DNA from: an uncultured Clostridia bacterium
Lineage (GTDB): Bacteria > Bacillota > Clostridia > TANB77 > CAG-465
Direction: 5' to 3'
Length of the DNA: 64,000 bases
Assembly (NCBI GenBank): GCA_944383015.1
Contig: CALWOC010000002.1
Location: 62,001 to 126,000, forward strand
Program-made: the position numbers and the translations under genes
Shown here: in pieces, positions 53,481 to 60,739 of the stretch
How positions within the stretch are numbered: the stretch's first letter is position 1
Layout: every line of letters begins with the position of its first letter
Notes under the pieces: generated by a model
Told to the model about the DNA's origin: nothing
Databases searched by the model: none
What the model saw: only the letters and a program-made list of their open reading frames with translations

Positions 53481-53786
53481 ATGAAAGAAAAATATGTGCA
53501 AAGGCTTATTGATATACCAGATTATATTTTAGATAAGATAAATAAGATTTGCACACAAGAAAATATAAGCCTTAATTACTTTGTGAATAAATCTATTATT
53601 AACAATTTTACTAATGATCTATCAGTTTTAAATATTACTAAAAGGACAGATAATATACCTATTAGAATTAGAATTAATTTGAAAACATATGAGAAATTAA
53701 AATTATGTACAAGGAAATGGAATATTTCTATGCAGAAAATAATTATTCATTTTTTATTCTTAGAATTAAAGAAATATAATTATTAG
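53481..53786 (+). CDS. double ribbon-helix-helix regulator 1 (module B)
   Basis: 101 residues, same length as its module A partner. Units VQRLIDIPDYILDKINKICTQENISLNYFVNKSI and PIRIRINLKTYEKLKLCTRKWNISMQKIIIHFL. Start behind AGGTGGT. It is separated from the sigma operon by a terminator and has its own operator-like region, so it is transcribed apart. A terminator hairpin follows. Confidence 0.72.
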   Translation: MKEKYVQRLIDIPDYILDKINKICTQENISLNYFVNKSIINNFTNDLSVLNITKRTDNIPIRIRINLKTYEKLKLCTRKWNISMQKIIIHFLFLELKKYNY

Positions 53787-53814
53787 TTATCATAATGTTA
53801 ATATAATTGCAAAA

Positions 53815-53848
53815 AATAAGAATGTCTATGACATTCTTATTTTTATAA
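53815..53848 (+). terminator. terminator between the two RHH genes of module B
   Basis: AATAAGAATGTC / GACATTCTTATT, 12-bp perfect stem with a 3-nt loop, followed by TTT. Confidence 0.8.
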
Positions 53849-53853
53849 AGCAA

Positions 53854-53890
53854 TGGTCTTATTTTATTGCAAAGTGGTCCTGTTTTGTTT
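53854..53890 (+). promoter_or_regulatory. paired RHH operator, gene 2 of module B
   Basis: TGGTCT at 53854 and TGGTCC at 53875, 21 bp apart. As in module A, the first box of gene 2 reads TGGTCT while gene 1 has TGGTCC, so box identity is conserved by gene. Confidence 0.72.
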
Positions 53891-53926
53891 CAAATTATAA
53901 ACTTATAATTTTATTAGGTGATATTA

Positions 53927-54232
53927 ATGAGAGAAAAAAATATACAAAGACTTATTGATATACCAGACTATATTTTAGATGATATAAATGTATATTGTTT
54001 AAAAAACAATATTAGTGTTAATCATTTTATAAATACAGCTGTAATAAATAATATATCAGATCAAATAACGTCTATTAAAATTACTAAAAAAACTCATGTA
54101 ACACCCACTCGTGTGAGGATTAGAGAGAGTGTTTATCAAAAAATAAAAGATTGTACTTCAAAATGTAATATATCTATGCAAAAAATTATATTACATTGTA
54201 TTTTGGTAGAGTTAGAAAATTCATTAAAATAA
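53927..54232 (+). CDS. double ribbon-helix-helix regulator 2 (module B)
   Basis: 101 residues from the ATG at 53927, 5 bp after AGGTGAT. Very close to the module A gene 2 (IQRLIDIPDYILDDINVYC; TRVRIRESVYQKIKDCTSKC), more so than the gene 1 proteins are to each other. The second RHH unit is the best conserved stretch. Convergent with the GAF-like gene. Confidence 0.72.
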   Translation: MREKNIQRLIDIPDYILDDINVYCLKNNISVNHFINTAVINNISDQITSIKITKKTHVTPTRVRIRESVYQKIKDCTSKCNISMQKIILHCILVELENSLK

Positions 54233-54251
54233 AATTCTCATTAATATATTA

Positions 54252-54965
54252 CTAATTATTGGGCAAATTCAAAATATTTTTTAATTGATAAGCGTGCTTA
54301 TATTTTGAGCCTACTACTACACCATGTATTGCGTGTAGTTCTTTTTTTTGTTCATAAAGTTCTATTAATTCATTTAATAGTGATAAATTTTTACCATTTA
54401 AATTGCCTCGTAGCTCATCTATTACATATAGTAATAAATGGTCTATATTTTTATATGTTCTGTCTACTACTAAATCATATATTTTATCATCTAATTCATT
54501 TTTTATTTCTTCGATAAATTTTTTCTGAAATACTTCATTATATTCATATTTTCTAATTGTTTGTTTATTTTTGTGAATAAAATAAAATTCAATATTTTTT
54601 TTAAGAGTCCATAAAAATCTAACACTTTCAATATCAAAATAGTTTTTGGTATTTACTAGAATTAAAGAGCCATATGTTGAACCGTGTATATTTATAGGTA
54701 CTATTATTTGACTTATGTATGGATAGTTTTTTGATTTATCAATAAAAATATTTAAAATTTTATCGTTATATTTTGGAAGAATTGCAATGTTATTAATTAG
54801 TAAGTCTACTAATATGTCTTTTGTTATTTTTTTATTTCCTCGCAGAAAATTTTTGTTTGAGGAATAAAGTACTTCTTCTAAATTAGTAATTATCATATTT
54901 GAGTACTCAGTTAATTTAATATTGTTTAAATATCTTATAATATTATCATTTAATTCAAATTTCAT
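54252..54965 (-). CDS. SpoVT/GAF-like regulatory protein of unknown role (module B)
   Basis: 237 residues from the ATG at 54965, preceded on its strand by AAAAAAGGAGGTG; an upstream reading to 55079 would run through that site. Same length as the module A protein and closely similar throughout: IIVPINIHGSTYGSLILVNT in the GAF-like part and ELIELYEQKKELHAIHGVVVGSKYKH at the C-terminus, the best conserved block, which may be the functional surface. Confidence 0.62.
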   Translation of the reverse strand: MKFELNDNIIRYLNNIKLTEYSNMIITNLEEVLYSSNKNFLRGNKKITKDILVDLLINNIAILPKYNDKILNIFIDKSKNYPYISQIIVPINIHGSTYGSLILVNTKNYFDIESVRFLWTLKKNIEFYFIHKNKQTIRKYEYNEVFQKKFIEEIKNELDDKIYDLVVDRTYKNIDHLLLYVIDELRGNLNGKNLSLLNELIELYEQKKELHAIHGVVVGSKYKHAYQLKNILNLPNN

Positions 54966-55162
54966 ATAATCACCTCCTTTTTTAGAAGTATAACTAATGA
55001 AAATAAAAATGTCAATATAAATAATATTTTCGTAAATATCTCTTATAAATTTACATAAGTTTTTGAAATTATGTAACAAAATAACTCTGATTTACGTCTA
55101 TAATAATAGAGAGTTTTTGTTATTTTTTGGCAAATTATATTATTAGGGGATAATGTACAAAA

Positions 55163-55231
55163 ATGAAAGAGGTTAAGTATATAATTCTAAGTTTTTCTTG
55201 GAATGTATATTTGATCTCTTTTTTTACGTAA
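55163..55231 (+). CDS. possible 22-residue leader peptide overlapping an attenuator hairpin
   Basis: ATG at 55163 opens a frame starting MKEVKYIILSF and ending in TAA at 55229. AGGGG lies 12 bp upstream, a long spacing. The frame covers the whole imperfect hairpin (AAAGAG...CTAAG / CTTGG...CTCTTT, 55166-55227) that is followed by T7. Ribosome movement on this frame could decide whether the terminator forms. Confidence 0.4.
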   Translation: MKEVKYIILSFSWNVYLISFFT

Positions 55232-55271
55232 GATAACACCCCAATCTCAAAAAGAAAGGGGGTGTTATCTT
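55230..55271 (+). promoter_or_regulatory. hairpin hiding the ribosome binding site of the sigma-like gene
   Basis: AAGATAACACCCC (55230-55242) pairs perfectly with GGGGTGTTATCTT (55259-55271). The 3' arm contains the GGGGGTG ribosome binding site and ends directly at the TTG start codon at 55272. Translation would require the stem to open. Confidence 0.75.
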
Positions 55272-55655
55272 TTGACCAAGTTACAAGCAGAATTTACTAA
55301 ATTTATGGAAATGGCTTTAAGATGTGATGCAATAGATTTTTATAGAACATATAGTAGAAGAAATAAACATAAAGAGTTGTTAATAGAAGATATTAACAAT
55401 GTTAAAGTGTCAGCTTCGCTTAATGGTGAAGTTGGCACTTCTTTTTTTGATTATTTTGATGATGAAATTAAAAACGAAAGATTAAAATATGCCATTTCTA
55501 AATTAACATTTAGACAAAAACAGATATTTGAATTATATGCAGATGGATATAAATCCAAAGAAATTGCAGAAATTTTAAATATTACTGTAAAAAATGTCAC
55601 TGTTACTGTTTCTAATGTAAAAAAGAAATTGTACAAATTAATGAAAGGAGAATAA
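55272..55655 (+). CDS. sigma-70 region 4-like regulator of the ICE
   Basis: 127 residues from a TTG start. N-terminal part binds nothing recognisable; the C-terminal half is a helix-turn-helix: LKYAISKLTFRQKQIFELYADGYKSKEIAEILNITVKN, the sigma region 4.2/LuxR-type pattern. Similar small proteins paired with an HTH_16-type gene are found near the integrase end of Tn916-family elements (orf7/orf8). It probably turns on excision or transfer genes. It follows an unusual double leader structure. Confidence 0.8.
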   Translation: MTKLQAEFTKFMEMALRCDAIDFYRTYSRRNKHKELLIEDINNVKVSASLNGEVGTSFFDYFDDEIKNERLKYAISKLTFRQKQIFELYADGYKSKEIAEILNITVKNVTVTVSNVKKKLYKLMKGE

Positions 55656-55657
55656 AA

Positions 55658-55855
55658 ATGAAAAACTTTGAAGATGTATTAGATAAGGCACAAAGTGGAA
55701 ATGTAGATGCTATGGATGAGCTTATTTATCAATATTATCCAATGATTAAGAGTATTGTATATAAGTATGGGAAAAAAGTAGATAAGGAAGAATTAAAAGA
55801 GTACTTAATATTAAAATTTATAGAAAATACAAAAATGTTTAGAAAAAAATATTAA
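55658..55855 (+). CDS. sigma region 2-like helix-turn-helix partner (HTH_16 type)
   Basis: 65 residues: FEDVLDKAQSGNVDAMDELIYQYYPMIKSIVYKYG resembles the start of sigma region 2 as in Tn916 Orf8-like proteins. It lies 2 bp after the region 4-like gene behind AAAGGAG. The two together look like a sigma factor divided into two polypeptides, though here region 4 comes first. Confidence 0.75.
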   Translation: MKNFEDVLDKAQSGNVDAMDELIYQYYPMIKSIVYKYGKKVDKEELKEYLILKFIENTKMFRKKY

Positions 55856-55933
55856 ATCATTAGTAAAATTATATATTTTTGTCGAAGGTTATAAACGAAA
55901 GAGAAATCTTTTAACGTACCTTGAAAAATATAT

Positions 55934-56047
55934 AAAATCATAATACATATAATGATACTTCTGTCTAGCTAGCATGATGCAAAGGGGCAGTCCGTAGAGA
56001 TCCTAGGGAACGTGAAATTCGTATGGCATTAAGCAGTTATGATTTAT
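55934..56047 (+). ncRNA. candidate structured RNA element
   Basis: A GC-richer island in an AT-rich gap (55856-56075). AAATCATAA (55934-55942) can pair with TTATGATTT (56037-56045) to close it. Inside, ATGC / GCAT, CCGT / ATGG and ACG / CGT can stack, with TCCTAGGGA and CTAGCTAG as further self-complementary parts. ATCAT / ATGAT near the 5' end is an alternative to the closing stem. No named riboswitch class fits. It may be a regulatory leader of the following small gene or an ICE RNA. Confidence 0.45.
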
Positions 56048-56075
56048 AAATATAATAAAGAAACGAGGGAAAATA

Positions 56076-56255
56076 ATGTTAAGTTATGTTATAATAGCAA
56101 TTTTAAGTTATTTACTAGGAGTAATATCAATTATTATTTTTAGTGCTATAAAAATAAGTTCTAAGTGTAGTAGAAAAGAAGAAAAAGAGGATTTTGGGCA
56201 AATCGCATATGATGAAATTGAGAAAATAGAAAAGAATAAAAATAAAAAATTGTAA
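56076..56255 (+). CDS. 59-residue membrane protein of the ICE
   Basis: One hydrophobic helix (LSYVIIAILSYLLGVISIII, residues 2-21) followed by a charged tail ending EKNKNKKL. GAGGGAAAA lies upstream. Small proteins with this shape are frequent near the recombinase of clostridial ICEs (DUF3789-like), a family guess only. It sits after the structured RNA candidate. Confidence 0.6.
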   Translation: MLSYVIIAILSYLLGVISIIIFSAIKISSKCSRKEEKEDFGQIAYDEIEKIEKNKNKKL

Positions 56256-56281
56256 ATATATTGTATAAAGGGAGGAAGTAT

Positions 56282-56845
56282 TTGGATAATATTTTTTTAA
56301 ACAAAAATGTAGCTTTATATATAAATTTTGATACACAAAATGAGTATGAAAAAAACAAAGAAAAAATTAAAAATGCTATGTCAAAATTTTGCTCTTCTTA
56401 TAATATAAAGCAATATAAAGAATATATTGATATTGGTTTTATAGGAAAGAATGTTAGAAGAAGTAGATATGATACTTTGATAAGGAATATAGATAATTTA
56501 GGAATAAATGCAGTTGTTGTATATAATTTAAGTCAGCTTGCAAGATATCCTGTAAGACTAAATAAAGTTATAAATACTCTTTATAGTAAAAAAGTAATTA
56601 TATACTCCTTAGAAGATAAGCAAAGTCTTGTTACTTTTAATGAAGAAGAGTTAAAAAAATTTAAAGCATTTGGTAATAAGTATTTAATAGATATAATAAG
56701 TAAGGAACAAAAGAAACTACAAAAAGATATTTATAATAAAAAGCATAATTTAGAGTTTGACATAGATAAATACAATATTAAAGAATATAGGAAACATTCT
56801 GTACTTATGAGACAATTTAATAATTCTATTGAAAGTGAAAAGTAG
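56282..56845 (+). CDS. degenerate serine-recombinase N-terminal-like protein
   Basis: 187 residues from the TTG at 56282 (GGGAGG 7 bp upstream). NVALYINFDTQNEYEKNKEKI ... DIGFIGKNVRRSRYDTLIRNI ... INAVVVYNLSQLARYPVRLNKV follows the serine-resolvase catalytic fold. At the place of the catalytic YCRLS of the neighbouring recombinase it reads YINFD, so both the nucleophile Ser and an active-site Arg are lost. There is no zinc-ribbon DNA-binding domain. It is probably a catalytically dead partner, perhaps a directionality or dimerisation factor. Confidence 0.7.
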   Translation: MDNIFLNKNVALYINFDTQNEYEKNKEKIKNAMSKFCSSYNIKQYKEYIDIGFIGKNVRRSRYDTLIRNIDNLGINAVVVYNLSQLARYPVRLNKVINTLYSKKVIIYSLEDKQSLVTFNEEELKKFKAFGNKYLIDIISKEQKKLQKDIYNKKHNLEFDIDKYNIKEYRKHSVLMRQFNNSIESEK

Positions 56846-56853
56846 GTGTGATT

Positions 56854-56946
56854 ATGAAAGAGATAGAAAATAGTGATATAAAAGATGAAGTCACTAATAT
56901 TGTAATTGACTTAATTTTAAATAGAATAAATAATTTAAAGTCTTGA
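56854..56946 (+). CDS. 30-residue peptide before the integrase
   Basis: A short acidic helical peptide (MKEIENSDIKDEVTNIVIDL and so on) starting 8 bp after the resolvase-like gene behind AGGTGTG. It ends in TGA. No recognised family; small charged proteins at this place can be recombination directionality factors, but this one is unusually short. Confidence 0.4.
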   Translation: MKEIENSDIKDEVTNIVIDLILNRINNLKS

Positions 56947-56955
56947 TGTGAAAAT

Positions 56956-56999
56956 AAAAAAAAGGTATAATCATTATATATAATGGCTATACCTTTTTT
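56956..56999 (+). terminator. terminator before the integrase
   Basis: AAAAAAGGTATA / TATACCTTTTTT outer arms with inner ATTA / AATG pairing, giving a long hairpin with T6. It separates the integrase gene from read-through. Confidence 0.85.
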
Positions 57000-57019
57000 C
57001 ACATAAAGGAGGAATATAA

Positions 57020-58594
57020 GTGGAAAATGTGTATAGAGTTGCTATATATTGTAGATTATCACAAGAAGATAGAAAAAAGTATAACGACATTAATGAAAGT
57101 GAGAGCATACAAAATCAAAAAGCTATGTTATTAAAATATGTAAATGAAAAAAAGTGGGAGCTATATGATATATATTTTGATGATGATTATAGTGGTATGG
57201 ATGCTAAAAGACCCGCATGGAATAGGCTTTTAAAAGATGCAGAAAACAAAAAATTTGATATAATTGTTTGCAAAACTCAATCAAGATTCACTCGTGATAT
57301 GGAAATGGTTGAAAAGTATTTAAATTATAAATTTCGTTTATGGGGTATTCGATTTATAGCAATTGTTGATAATGTTGATACAAATATTCAAGGTGGAAAA
57401 AAAGCAAGACAAATAAATGGCTTGGTTAATCAGTGGTATGTAGAAGATACATCAGAAAGCATAAAATCTTCCTTGAAAATTATGAGAGAAGAGGGAAAAT
57501 ATATAGCTTCAACACCACTTTATGGATATTTAAGAGATGCAAGAGATAAGAGTAAAATTGTAATAGATCCTGAAGCTTCACAAGTGGTAAAAAGAATTTT
57601 TGATATGTATTATTATAAAGATATAGGCTCTGAAATGATTGCCAACATATTAAATAATGAAGGAATATTGCCACCTGCAAAATATAAGAAGGAAAAATTG
57701 ATACCCACATATAATCATTACAATATGAGTGATTTTTGGAATGGTGCTACAATACGAAGAATATTAAAAAATAGAGTTTACACAGGAGATATGGTTCAAG
57801 GAACTACAACAAAGCCTGATATAAAGTCTAAAAAAACAGTACAAGTTCCAAAAGAAAAGTGGGTAATAGTTGAAAATACACATGAACCTATTATATCAAA
57901 AGAATTATTTATGTGTGTACAGAAGAAATTTAAAGATAAAAAAACATATGTGAATAGACAAAATGTTAGCTATCTTTTTTCAGGCAAATTAAGATGTCAA
58001 AATTGTGATAGTACAATGCAAAGAAGAAAGTGTCATGGAGTTACACCATATTATAGATGTAGACATTCGTTTAATCCTGCAAAACAATGTTCTAATGAAT
58101 ATAGGATACAGTATGATAATTTATATAATATTATATTGTATAAAATAAAGGAAAAGATAGATAATTATTGTGATTTTGAAAAAGTAGAAAATAAGTTAAA
58201 AGAAAATACATATATAGCAAAAATAAATAATTTAAATAAGCAAAAAGAAAAATTAGAAGAAAATATTACCAAAAAGAGAAAATATCTAACTAGAATATAT
58301 GAGGATATGATAGACAATATAATTAATAAAGAAGAATATATGATATTTAAAGAAACATATAATAAAGAAATTTTGGAAATAAAAAATAAAATAGCTGAAA
58401 TAGATTTGCTGATTGAAAACTTTAAAGATTTTAATAATTATGAACATAATGTACAATCTATGATAAGTAAATATAAAAATATAGATAAGTTGGATAGAGA
58501 AACTTTAAATGCTTTTATAGATGTTATAAAAATAGGTGCTATTTCAAAAAATAAAGAAGAAAAGCAAGTAATAGAAATATATTGGAAATTTTAA
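57020..58594 (+). CDS. int: large serine recombinase (ICE integrase)
   Basis: 524 residues from a GTG behind AGGAGGAA. The catalytic domain begins VAIYCRLSQEDRKKY with nucleophile Ser14, then FDDDYSGMDAKRPAWNRLL and CKTQSRFTRDMEMVEKYL. A recombinase domain (about 160-270) and a zinc ribbon (CQNCDSTMQRRKC, near 330) precede a coiled coil (about 400-470) that controls attP x attB synapsis. It catalyses insertion into and excision from yabG. The gene stops 35 bp before the attR core, the usual place. Confidence 0.96.
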   Translation: MENVYRVAIYCRLSQEDRKKYNDINESESIQNQKAMLLKYVNEKKWELYDIYFDDDYSGMDAKRPAWNRLLKDAENKKFDIIVCKTQSRFTRDMEMVEKYLNYKFRLWGIRFIAIVDNVDTNIQGGKKARQINGLVNQWYVEDTSESIKSSLKIMREEGKYIASTPLYGYLRDARDKSKIVIDPEASQVVKRIFDMYYYKDIGSEMIANILNNEGILPPAKYKKEKLIPTYNHYNMSDFWNGATIRRILKNRVYTGDMVQGTTTKPDIKSKKTVQVPKEKWVIVENTHEPIISKELFMCVQKKFKDKKTYVNRQNVSYLFSGKLRCQNCDSTMQRRKCHGVTPYYRCRHSFNPAKQCSNEYRIQYDNLYNIILYKIKEKIDNYCDFEKVENKLKENTYIAKINNLNKQKEKLEENITKKRKYLTRIYEDMIDNIINKEEYMIFKETYNKEILEIKNKIAEIDLLIENFKDFNNYEHNVQSMISKYKNIDKLDRETLNAFIDVIKIGAISKNKEEKQVIEIYWKF

Positions 58595-58628
58595 ACTAGG
58601 AATGGGGAGGTTTCCATATATATGGTAC

Positions 58629-58636
58629 GAGGTCAA
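58629..58636 (+). other. attR: attR core of the ICE
   Basis: GAGGTCAA, matching 32360-32367. Its flank on the ICE side includes GGAATGGGGAGG (58599-58610); its flank on the chromosome side is the lost end of yabG. Confidence 0.85.
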
Positions 58637-58663
58637 TATAGGATGGGAATGCCAGGATTATAA
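58637..58663 (+). pseudogene. yabG: detached 3' end of yabG
   Basis: In the frame fixed by the core codon CAA, it reads YRMGMPGL then TAA. Joined to the left part this gives GGLQTRGQ followed by YRMGMPGL, the normal type of YabG ending. A short frame from ATG 58622 covers it, but is not a gene. Confidence 0.85.
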
Positions 58664-58738
58664 TAAATAATTCTGGTGTTTTAATTGACTTATTAATTCT
58701 AATACAATATAATGTTACCAAATATAAGGTGATAAAAT

Positions 58739-59164
58739 ATGATTAAGAATAGATATAATATTTTAATTATATGTGTATTAATTTTTATTTTTTTAATAAT
58801 TTTAATATATACATATAGATACTTAGTTTTAAGTAATAATAATAATCAAATTTATATTTTAAATCAAATATACAATGAAGTATGTAGTGATGGCGAGAAT
58901 ATAACATTAAAACCTAGTGCATTAGAAAATTTTATAACTGGAAAAAAATTTAATAGCGAAGTCTTTTCTTTTGAGAATAATTTGAATGGTAAGGATATGG
59001 TGATATCAATAAAATATAATAAAAGAGAAAAATTATTAACCGTAATAAAAGAAAACGAGGATGGAACATATTTTTATAGTCAAATGTATAAAATTAGTAT
59101 TGGATTTAATAAATTAAAATTTGAAAAATACGGTAATTATACAGAAAATATTGTTAAAAAATAA
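58739..59164 (+). CDS. membrane-anchored hypothetical protein
   Basis: 141 residues, first chromosomal gene right of the ICE. N-terminal anchor (about 8-29, IICVLIFIFLIILIYTYRYL). The external part has short strands (NGKDMVISIKYNKREKLLTVIKENEDGTYFY). No recognised family. A promoter for it is unclear; before the ICE arrived it lay about 75 bp after the yabG stop and may have been cotranscribed with it. Confidence 0.7.
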   Translation: MIKNRYNILIICVLIFIFLIILIYTYRYLVLSNNNNQIYILNQIYNEVCSDGENITLKPSALENFITGKKFNSEVFSFENNLNGKDMVISIKYNKREKLLTVIKENEDGTYFYSQMYKISIGFNKLKFEKYGNYTENIVKK

Positions 59165-59188
59165 AAAGCTCCTTTAAAGGAGCTTTTT
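59163..59188. terminator. bidirectional terminator
   Basis: Perfect self-complement AAAAAGCTCCTTT / AAAGGAGCTTTTT between convergent genes. Confidence 0.9.
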
Positions 59189-59192
59189 ATCC

Positions 59193-59615
59193 TTATTCTG
59201 TAATATTTTTTATCATATTAATTATAGCTAGTTTACTTACTGCACCTACACTTCTATCAACTACTTTACCGTTTTGTATTATTATTAATGTTGGAACTGA
59301 TGTAACACCATAGTGTTGTGCTAATTCTATTTCATCATCTATGTTTACTTTTACTACTTTTACACTATCATATTCATTTGAAATATCTTCAAGTATTGGT
59401 GAAAAAATTTTGCATGGTCCACACCAATCTGCATAAAAATCTACAAGTACGATTTTTTCACTATTTAATACTTCTTGTTCAAAATTATTGCTTGATACTT
59501 TTAGAATCGATGTAGTATTAGAAGTATTTTCAGACTTATTCATATACATGCTTAAAAAAATTAATGCGATTATAAATATAATTATAACAATAATAATAGT
59601 TATCTTTGTTTTCAT
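59193..59615 (-). CDS. membrane-anchored thioredoxin-like protein
   Basis: 140 residues. N-terminal membrane anchor (about 5-24), then a thioredoxin fold with VLVDFYADWCGPCKIFSPIL, active site Cys-Gly-Pro-Cys, and the cis-Pro loop TSVPTLIIIQNG. The domain faces outward, so it probably reduces extracytoplasmic disulfides. The ccdA gene lies immediately upstream on the same strand (11 bp), which would supply electrons across the membrane. Confidence 0.92.
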   Translation of the reverse strand: MKTKITIIIVIIIFIIALIFLSMYMNKSENTSNTTSILKVSSNNFEQEVLNSEKIVLVDFYADWCGPCKIFSPILEDISNEYDSVKVVKVNIDDEIELAQHYGVTSVPTLIIIQNGKVVDRSVGAVSKLAIINMIKNITE

Positions 59616-59626
59616 TTAAAACTCCT

Positions 59627-60268
59627 TTAAAAAAATATAGTATAAATTCCTATTAATATTAAAATAGCTCCAGAAATTTTTTTTATAATATTATAGTTTC
59701 TTTTTATTATATCAAAAGCCTGTTTTAATTTTTCTATTAGAACGACTGATATAATAAAAGGTATTCCAAGACCTATAGAGTATACAAGCATAAGTAATAT
59801 GCCTTTTAGCATATCTTGATGTTTTGCAACAAGAAGTAAAGCAGAACTTAAAAATGTTCCAATACATGGTGTCCAACTTATTGAAAACACAGCTCCAAAA
59901 ATAAGAGCTTTTAAAAAGTTTAAGTTTTTCTTATCTGCATTAAACACTTTATATTTATTAAGAAATTTGAGTTTTATAATCTCCATATAATTTAATCCTA
60001 AAAAAATTATTATTATTCCAAAAATAATTTTTATGTATTTTATATTATTACTAATAAGTATTCCTAAAGTACTTGCAAATATTGATAGTAATAGGAATAT
60101 AAGAGTAAAACCTATTACAAATCCAATAGCATTTAATACTTTTTTACTAGTGTTTTTTTCATCTTCTCCAATAAAATATGATATATATATTGGTATCATT
60201 GGAAGAAGGCATGGAGAAATAAAGCTTGCAATTCCTTCTAAAAATGTAAATAAATATTCCATAAACAC
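59627..60268 (-). CDS. ccdA: CcdA/DsbD-type thiol reductant transporter
   Basis: 213 residues with six hydrophobic segments. LEGIASFISPCLLPMIPIYISYFIG carries the first conserved Cys-Pro motif and SISWTPCIGTFLSSALLL the second; the two cysteines shuttle electrons from cytoplasmic thioredoxin. Partner of the adjacent membrane thioredoxin. In Firmicutes such pairs serve cytochrome maturation or, in spore formers, spore-cortex factors; the target here is unknown. Confidence 0.93.
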   Translation of the reverse strand: MFMEYLFTFLEGIASFISPCLLPMIPIYISYFIGEDEKNTSKKVLNAIGFVIGFTLIFLLLSIFASTLGILISNNIKYIKIIFGIIIIFLGLNYMEIIKLKFLNKYKVFNADKKNLNFLKALIFGAVFSISWTPCIGTFLSSALLLVAKHQDMLKGILLMLVYSIGLGIPFIISVVLIEKLKQAFDIIKRNYNIIKKISGAILILIGIYTIFF

Positions 60269-60345
60269 TCCTTATAATAAATATATTAAATTTTATCATA
60301 GTAGTATAAAAAATACAACTTTATAATATTAAATTTATTTTGGGA

Positions 60346-60371
60346 CAAAAAAAACACCAGCTATGCTGGTG
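60346..60371 (-). terminator. rpsT terminator
   Basis: CACCAGC / GCTGGTG stem with TAT loop; on the minus strand it is followed by T8. Confidence 0.9.
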
Positions 60372-60386
60372 AAATTTATTTATAAA

Positions 60387-60641
60387 CTATTTGTTAAGCA
60401 TTTTAGCTAAACTTGATTTTTTTCTAGATGCAGTATTTTTTGCTAATACACCTTTAGACCAAGCTTTATCTATTTTACTAATAGCTTCGTTATATAATTC
60501 TTCTTTATTGCTTGCATTTTCTTTAACAGCAGCTTCAAAAGCTTTAACAGCTTCTTTGTAAGCTTTTTTAGTAGCTCTGTTTTGTAGAGTTTTAGTTTCT
60601 ATAATTTTAACTCTTTTTTTAGCAGATTTTATATTTGGCAT
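60387..60641 (-). CDS. rpsT: 30S ribosomal protein S20
   Basis: 84 residues, MPNIKSAKKRVKIIETKTLQN at the start and AWSKGVLAKNTASRKKSSLAKML at the end, both characteristic. S20 binds 16S rRNA near the bottom of the small subunit. AGGAGGTG precedes the ATG. Monocistronic with its own terminator, as usual. Confidence 0.97.
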   Translation of the reverse strand: MPNIKSAKKRVKIIETKTLQNRATKKAYKEAVKAFEAAVKENASNKEELYNEAISKIDKAWSKGVLAKNTASRKKSSLAKMLNK

Positions 60642-60739
60642 TAAATTGCACCTCCTTATGTGTACGTTAACAATTTACTTAAACATTTTAGCATAAAAGA
60701 AAATAAAAATCAAGCTATTTGTCTAAAAATAATGAAAAA

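Larger units (their letters stand above)
32360..58636. mobile_element. 26.3-kb integrative conjugative element in yabG
   Basis: The element spans from the attL core to the attR core with a large serine recombinase at its right edge. Backbone: RepA-like initiator, ArdC-like protein, oriT-like hairpin, MobC, relaxase, VirD4, VirB2/B6/B3/B4-like channel proteins, M23 hydrolase, sortase, thioester adhesin, split sigma-like regulators. This is a Firmicutes (FATA-type) ICE set with all core functions present. Cargo at 48.8-55.0 kb is a sigma/protease module homologous to the chromosomal one at 26.7-31.4 kb. Confidence 0.92.

Noticed and set aside
58622..58663. Short frame starting MVRGQ after the integrase
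   Set aside because: It is the detached 3' end of yabG plus ICE sequence, not an independent gene.
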